A stretch of 10,797 nucleotides of DNA from Planctomycetota bacterium (GTDB taxonomy: Bacteria > Planctomycetota > Phycisphaerae > Sedimentisphaerales > Anaerobacaceae): assembly GCA_017885385.1 (NCBI GenBank), contig JAFNGF010000185.1:1-10797 (forward strand), written 5' to 3'. Position 1 is the first letter of the stretch. The number at the start of each line of letters is the position of its first letter. This document shows, piece by piece, positions 8,019 through 10,797 of this stretch. The position numbers were made by a program, and so were the translations under genes. The notes under the pieces are model-generated. The model was not told the DNA's origin, searched no databases, and was given only the letters and a program-made list of their open reading frames with translations.

Positions 8019-8047
8019 TTGACAACAAATGCGGGAGTAGATACACT
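8019..8047 (+). promoter_or_regulatory. Putative sigma70-type promoter of the microprotein
   Basis: A perfect -35 TTGACA (8019-8024), a 17-base spacer and a -10 TACACT (8042-8047, 4 of 6) point rightwards. The predicted start near 8054 would leave a leader of about 63 bases containing the hairpin ATCCC-TTC-GGGAT (8083-8095). A CCCGC/GCGGG inverted repeat (8014-8018 with 8031-8035) overlaps the -35 and spacer. Confidence 0.4.
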
Positions 8048-8116
8048 GGTGCGGAATCATTTGAAGCATAGAGTCCGGCTAAATCCCTTCGGGATAAAGT
8101 GGGAGACAAAGTTACT

Positions 8117-8215
8117 GTGATCGCTTTCTTGGTTGGCCCCAGTGAAGTCCTGGTCATCGTTGTTGTTACCGCCCTGGTGGTCTTTGTGCTTGCCCGCCGG
8201 CGGCCAAAACGCTGA
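8117..8215 (+). CDS. Possible 32-residue single-span membrane microprotein, TatA-like N-terminus
   Basis: A short frame begins at GTG (8117), preceded by GGGAG (8101-8105, spacing 11 bases), and ends at TGA. The peptide opens MIAFLVGPSEVLVIVV, continues as one uninterrupted hydrophobic helix to about residue 26, and finishes with the basic tail ARRRPKR. The GPSEVL start followed by a hydrophobic helix resembles the first segment of TatA/TatB-type proteins, but the FG hinge and amphipathic helix are missing. One-helix peptides with basic tails are also typical of type I toxins. A GTG in the same frame at 8099 would add six residues. It ends 25 bases before the convergent arfB stop. The promoter-like boxes upstream support it. 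It could still be chance, so confidence is low to moderate. Confidence 0.4.
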   Translation: MIAFLVGPSEVLVIVVVTALVVFVLARRRPKR

Positions 8216-8240
8216 TATTCACCATCCAGCCGGCTAATAT

Positions 8241-8672
8241 TTAACCGGGCAAATCTTCAGCCCAATTCTTGGCTCTCTGTTGCTTCAGCATGCTCCGCTG
8301 CTTTTTCGCCTTTAATCGCCGGCCGTGAGCGCGCTCGGGCACGCCGGTCTTTATCCGCGGCGGCCGGCTTTTTAGCGCCGCCGCCAAAAGCACGCCAAGC
8401 CGTTCCACCGCGGCGTTGCGATTTGCCCTTTGGCTTCGGAATTTCTGCGAAACCACCCTTATTACGCCGTTTCTATTGGCCCGAGTTGCGAGCGTTTTTA
8501 ATATTTGCTGTTTTTGCACCTCGCTAAAACTTCTGCAGTTCGCCACATCGAAAAGTAGCCTTATGCGAGTGCTGAGCTTGTTCACATTTTGCCCGCCCGG
8601 CCCACCGCTGCGAGAGGCCCTAAAGACAAGCTCATCCTCAGAAATGTAAATGCCGCGGGTGATTTCAATCAT
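8241..8672 (-). CDS. arfB: ArfB (YaeJ-type) peptidyl-tRNA hydrolase, ribosome rescue factor
   Basis: ArfB enters ribosomes stalled at the end of a broken mRNA and hydrolyses the peptidyl-tRNA, a backup to tmRNA. The 143-residue protein has the release-factor catalytic domain with the GGQ loop in RSGGPGGQNVNKLSTRIRL, where the glutamine-bearing GGQ is essential. It ends in a basic tail (RRLKAKKQRSMLKQQRAKNW) of the kind that occupies the empty mRNA channel in ArfB. The absence of a codon-recognition domain separates it from RF1/RF2. The frame extends upstream to 8744, but I chose the ATG at 8672: family members start like MIEITRGIYI, and GGAG lies 9 bases upstream. It is divergent from the rraA-like gene and convergent with the microprotein. 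Confidence 0.93.
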   Translation of the reverse strand: MIEITRGIYISEDELVFRASRSGGPGGQNVNKLSTRIRLLFDVANCRSFSEVQKQQILKTLATRANRNGVIRVVSQKFRSQRANRNAAVERLGVLLAAALKSRPPRIKTGVPERAHGRRLKAKKQRSMLKQQRAKNWAEDLPG

Positions 8673-8801
8673 CAAACCGGTCTCCAACTGGCAAGTCTCA
8701 TACCTACTATCAGATACGCCCGCGTTAATCAAGCAATTCTGCAACGGCGGACACCGCCCTGCAGTATTTTCGCAAATAATTTGTGTGCCCGGCTTTTCAT
8801 A

Positions 8802-8829
8802 TTGAAGCAGAGCGAGAAGGCCTTATAGT
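8802..8829 (+). promoter_or_regulatory. Putative promoter of the rraA-like gene
   Basis: TTGAAG (8802-8807, 4 of 6 to the -35 consensus), a 16-base spacer and TATAGT (8824-8829, 5 of 6 to the -10) would start transcription near 8836 and leave a leader of about 53 bases. A second weaker candidate is TTGACC at 8831 with TCGGAT 17 bases on. Neither is confirmed. Confidence 0.38.
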
Positions 8830-8877
8830 ATTGACCTGCCGAAAGTAACATTATCGGATTTCAACCTAAATTAATTC

Positions 8878-8883
8878 AGGAGG
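8878..8883 (+). promoter_or_regulatory. Strong Shine-Dalgarno site of the rraA-like gene
   Basis: AGGAGG lies five bases before the ATG at 8889. It is the strongest ribosome binding site in the window and fixes this start codon, and with it the signal peptide. Confidence 0.85.
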
Positions 8884-8888
8884 CTAAA

Positions 8889-9782
8889 ATGGAAACGAAG
8901 AATGTAAAAATCAGAGCGCTGGCAATCGTCCTGGCTGCGATTGTACTACTGGGTTTTTCGCTGTTACTGCCGCCCGCGCATTCGCAGCCGGCCGCCGCTG
9001 GGCAATCGGACAAGCCAAGCACTGAGGAGCTGAAGACGGGCAAGAATTTCATCCCCACAAAGACTTACGCCGCCGAAGAAGACGAGCAGACGCTCAGACT
9101 TTTCCAGGGCCTGCGTGTTTCAGATGTCGCAGACGGCATGGATAAAGCCGGCCTATGTAATATCGGCTTGATGTCGCCGGAAATCCACGCAGCCTGGAAG
9201 GACACCCAGCACTTCGCCCATCGCTTCGTCGGCATCGCGGTAACCGTCCGGTATGTTCCCACGAACAAACCGCCGGCGCCCCTTTTGGAGACGAAGGAAT
9301 TCGATCAGTGGGTTGGCAAGTGGTATAGCGAGCTTTCCAGCGAGCCATTTGTTCCGCTTATCCGCAAAGGCACTGCGCTGGTCTTCGACGATGCGCCCGA
9401 TTCCGATGTCGGCTCTATTGGTTCCAACAACATTATAGGCTGGAAGCTGCGCGGCTGTGTCGGCGTCGTCACCGATGCCACCGCCCGCGATACCGATGAA
9501 ATTGCCACTGAGAAAATGCCCCTCTATTTCCGCAAACCGGGGCGTGGGATTCGACCTGGCCGAAACGAAATCGAATCTGTCAACCGCCCTATCGTCTGCG
9601 GCGGCGTTTTGATTGAGCCCGGCGATGTCATCGTGGCCGACGGAGACGGCGTGATCGTAGTACCCCGCGCACAGGCTAAGGAAGTCGCCGATTACGCCAG
9701 GGCAATACTCGATGGCGACAAGGCCGGCCGACGGCAGTTGTATAAAAAGCTCGGCTTGCCAACCGACGACTCGGTGAAATAA
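8889..9782 (+). CDS. Exported RraA-family protein (HMG/CHA aldolase-like fold)
   Basis: A 297-residue protein with an Sec-type signal peptide: basic METKNVKIR, a hydrophobic core at 10-29, and a likely cleavage site AHS|QP after residue 32. The RraA-like domain runs from about residue 75 to 265: VSDVADGMDKAGL (77-89), the core GVVTDATARDTDEI (192-205) with the R200-D201 pair that in family aldolases contacts substrate and metal, and the strand pair GGVLIEPGDVIVADGDGVIVVP (238-259). Family members are usually cytoplasmic, about 160-240 residues, acting as 4-hydroxy-4-methyl-2-oxoglutarate aldolases / oxaloacetate decarboxylases or, in E. coli RraA, as an RNase E inhibitor. Export argues against an RNase E role and for catabolism of an extracytoplasmic substrate, which I cannot name. 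Transcribed alone. Confidence 0.85.
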   Translation: METKNVKIRALAIVLAAIVLLGFSLLLPPAHSQPAAAGQSDKPSTEELKTGKNFIPTKTYAAEEDEQTLRLFQGLRVSDVADGMDKAGLCNIGLMSPEIHAAWKDTQHFAHRFVGIAVTVRYVPTNKPPAPLLETKEFDQWVGKWYSELSSEPFVPLIRKGTALVFDDAPDSDVGSIGSNNIIGWKLRGCVGVVTDATARDTDEIATEKMPLYFRKPGRGIRPGRNEIESVNRPIVCGGVLIEPGDVIVADGDGVIVVPRAQAKEVADYARAILDGDKAGRRQLYKKLGLPTDDSVK

Positions 9783-9801
9783 AAACCAGAGTGCTTAGAC
9801 A

Positions 9802-9945
9802 CCGATTTACACGGATTCACACTGTTTTGTAATGGCTCGCCCATCCCTGATCGGGACTGCTAGTTTTCTTGCCGTGTTAATCAGTTCCCTCGACTGCTCC
9901 CTCGACTTCGCTCGGGACAGGGCTCGGGACAGGGCCAATCCGTGT
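9802..9945. repeat. Intergenic repeat cluster between convergent genes
   Basis: The space between the rraA-like stop and the stop of the dockerin-like protein holds repeats only. ACACGGATT (9809-9817) and its inverse AATCCGTGT (9937-9945) flank the cluster. A weak hairpin TCCC-TGATC-GGGA (9844-9856) is followed eight bases later by TTTTCTT and could be a poor rightward terminator. The core at 9887-9933 is a palindrome with duplicated arms: CCCTCGACT at 9887 and 9899, GCTCGGGACAGG at 9910 and 9922, all in 12-base steps. Confidence 0.6.
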
Positions 9946-9954
9946 CGAACCAGC

Positions 9955-10788
9955 CTATTCTGGTCTTGGGCAATTGCCCGGAAGCTCCGCAGACGTTTTC
10001 TTCCAGTTGGTAATAAGGATATTCAAATCATTAATGTACACGCGATGCCCAGCCACGGTCTCGGCTCTGTGATCGAAATCACAGCAGGCGTTGAAGCCCG
10101 CATCTGTCACTGTCTTTTTCCAGCTCTCAATCACGCAGACAAGGTCGTTAATGTACACCTGATGTGCTGCCGCTTCCTGGGCAACATTTTCAGCGTCGCC
10201 ATCGCACTGATAGCCGCTACCCTTCGGCTTTGCACACCAGCAAATGGGCCTGCCCAAAGCTACCCAGTCGCTGTAAGTCGAGTATGTCGATGGGAAACAA
10301 TCCGACTTCACGCTCTGGATCTTCAGGTCATCAACAAACCAATCATCGAACACATATACGCTTGAGCGGGACCCGATACTTCGGATCCGTAGCCCGAAGC
10401 CTGCGTGTAGGACGTCAGCCGGCAGGTCAATAGTATTATTTTCGTAAATCGTCATGTCAGGACCGTCACCCGCGTGGCGAGCCAACTCTACCCATTGTAA
10501 ACCGTCGTTGTAGTCGATTATCAGATCATCTTCAGCTTCCGGCGAGTTGCCGCCGCCGGTTTGCTGATAGTAATAAGTCAGAGTTGCCTGCGAATAGGGG
10601 GACAGGTCTATTACCTTGGATTCAATCGAATCGCCGCCTGAGGGATGGGCATTAAGTCGCAAAGAATAATCAGGGGAAGGCTCGCCCATACCTACATCGT
10701 CTACCGTAACACCGTCGACCACCGTCCATTTGTTCGGATCGATGGTAGTCGACTGGAATGAATCTTCGAATACTAAGTAGAAGCGCAA
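9955..10788 (-). CDS. Secreted beta-sandwich protein with two dockerin-like repeats (5' end unresolved)
   Basis: The readable 277 residues are the C-terminal part of a probable extracellular protein. Residues 7-158 form a beta-rich domain (from FEDSFQSTTIDPNKW to VFDDWFVDDLKI) of the MAM/concanavalin-like kind. A Cys-rich linker follows (CFPSTY...ICWCAKP...GYQC, 164-195). Then come two tandem repeats, CDGDAEN...VYINDLVCVIESWKK (195-225) and CDFDHRAE...VYINDLNILITNWKK (236-264). Each has an acidic loop followed by an INDL helix, as in type I dockerins, which bind calcium and mediate protein-protein docking. The protein ends in CPRPE. The only possible start in frame is a TTG at 10788, three codons after an in-frame TGA (10797-10795), and no signal peptide is visible. 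Either a frameshift/nonsense mutation or the window edge separates this from its true N-terminus. Confidence 0.72.
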   Translation of the reverse strand: MRFYLVFEDSFQSTTIDPNKWTVVDGVTVDDVGMGEPSPDYSLRLNAHPSGGDSIESKVIDLSPYSQATLTYYYQQTGGGNSPEAEDDLIIDYNDGLQWVELARHAGDGPDMTIYENNTIDLPADVLHAGFGLRIRSIGSRSSVYVFDDWFVDDLKIQSVKSDCFPSTYSTYSDWVALGRPICWCAKPKGSGYQCDGDAENVAQEAAAHQVYINDLVCVIESWKKTVTDAGFNACCDFDHRAETVAGHRVYINDLNILITNWKKTSAELPGNCPRPE

Positions 10789-10797
10789 AATGATTCA

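Noticed and set aside
8075..8130. Possible cyclic-di-GMP-I (GEMM) riboswitch, from GGCTAAA, a hairpin and AAAGTGGGAGACAAAG
   Set aside because: The string looks like the GEMM core at first sight, but the expected GNRA tetraloop is absent, GGACGCAAAG is altered, the outer stem needs G-U pairs, and no receptor hairpin follows. A covariance-model search would settle it.
7960..8157. 65-codon minus-strand frame upstream of the sigma gene
   Set aside because: No ribosome binding site, no domain, and it reads through the tandem repeat and the opposite-strand promoter.
8673..8744. Upstream extension of arfB to 8744
   Set aside because: The 24 extra residues do not look like the family N-terminus, and the ATG at 8672 has GGAG at good spacing.
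9930..9970. Minus-strand GGTTCGA resembling a tRNA T-arm
   Set aside because: No acceptor stem, anticodon arm or D-arm can be placed around it.
1..10797. CRISPR arrays, rRNA or tRNA genes, transposases, phage genes
   Set aside because: None seen. The repeats present are short tandem or palindromic units without regular spacers, and no open frame resembles a transposase or integrase.

Overview
The window most likely comes from an uncultivated planctomycete, probably of the Phycisphaerae side of the phylum. This is inference, from two things recalled as typical there. One is the C-terminal half of the protein at the right edge: a Cys-rich linker, two INDL...WKK dockerin-like repeats and a CPRPE terminus. 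The other is the ECF sigma factor overlapping a single-span membrane protein with an Ala/Val-rich transmembrane helix and no zinc motif. No rRNA or tRNA marker is present, so the assignment is moderate.

Layout, left to right. 1-6065 (minus strand): the two subunits of the AddAB helicase-nuclease, transcribed addB then addA. addA overlaps addB by 8 bases and runs off the left edge after helicase motif V. addB is complete and keeps its N-terminal Walker A, its C-terminal nuclease residues and the four cysteines of its iron-sulfur cluster. Its start has no clear ribosome binding site, but a promoter-like TTGACA/GACAAT pair sits exactly where it would give a leaderless message. 6066-6411: non-coding, with paired CAATTG motifs over that promoter and a nested palindromic element of about 156 bp. 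6412-7862 (minus): an ECF sigma factor and its probable membrane partner, overlapping by 4 bases. 7863-8240: mostly non-coding, with a perfect 2 x 16 bp tandem duplication, three GACTAA motifs and a possible 32-residue single-span membrane microprotein (plus strand) behind a sigma70-like promoter. 8241-8672 (minus): the ribosome-rescue hydrolase ArfB. 8889-9782 (plus): an exported RraA-family protein with a signal peptide and a strong Shine-Dalgarno site. 9783-9954: short repeats and palindromes. 9955-10788 (minus): the C-terminal part of a secreted beta-sandwich plus dockerin-like protein, with an in-frame TGA at the very edge of the window.

How they work together: addB-addA are one coupled unit making one heterodimer for double-strand-break end processing. 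The sigma/partner pair is one coupled regulatory unit. arfB and the rraA-like gene are divergent with no evident functional link. I do not see a clear new multi-gene system. The least explained items are the microprotein locus, the phased motifs over the addB promoter, the palindromic repeats and the exported RraA-like protein.
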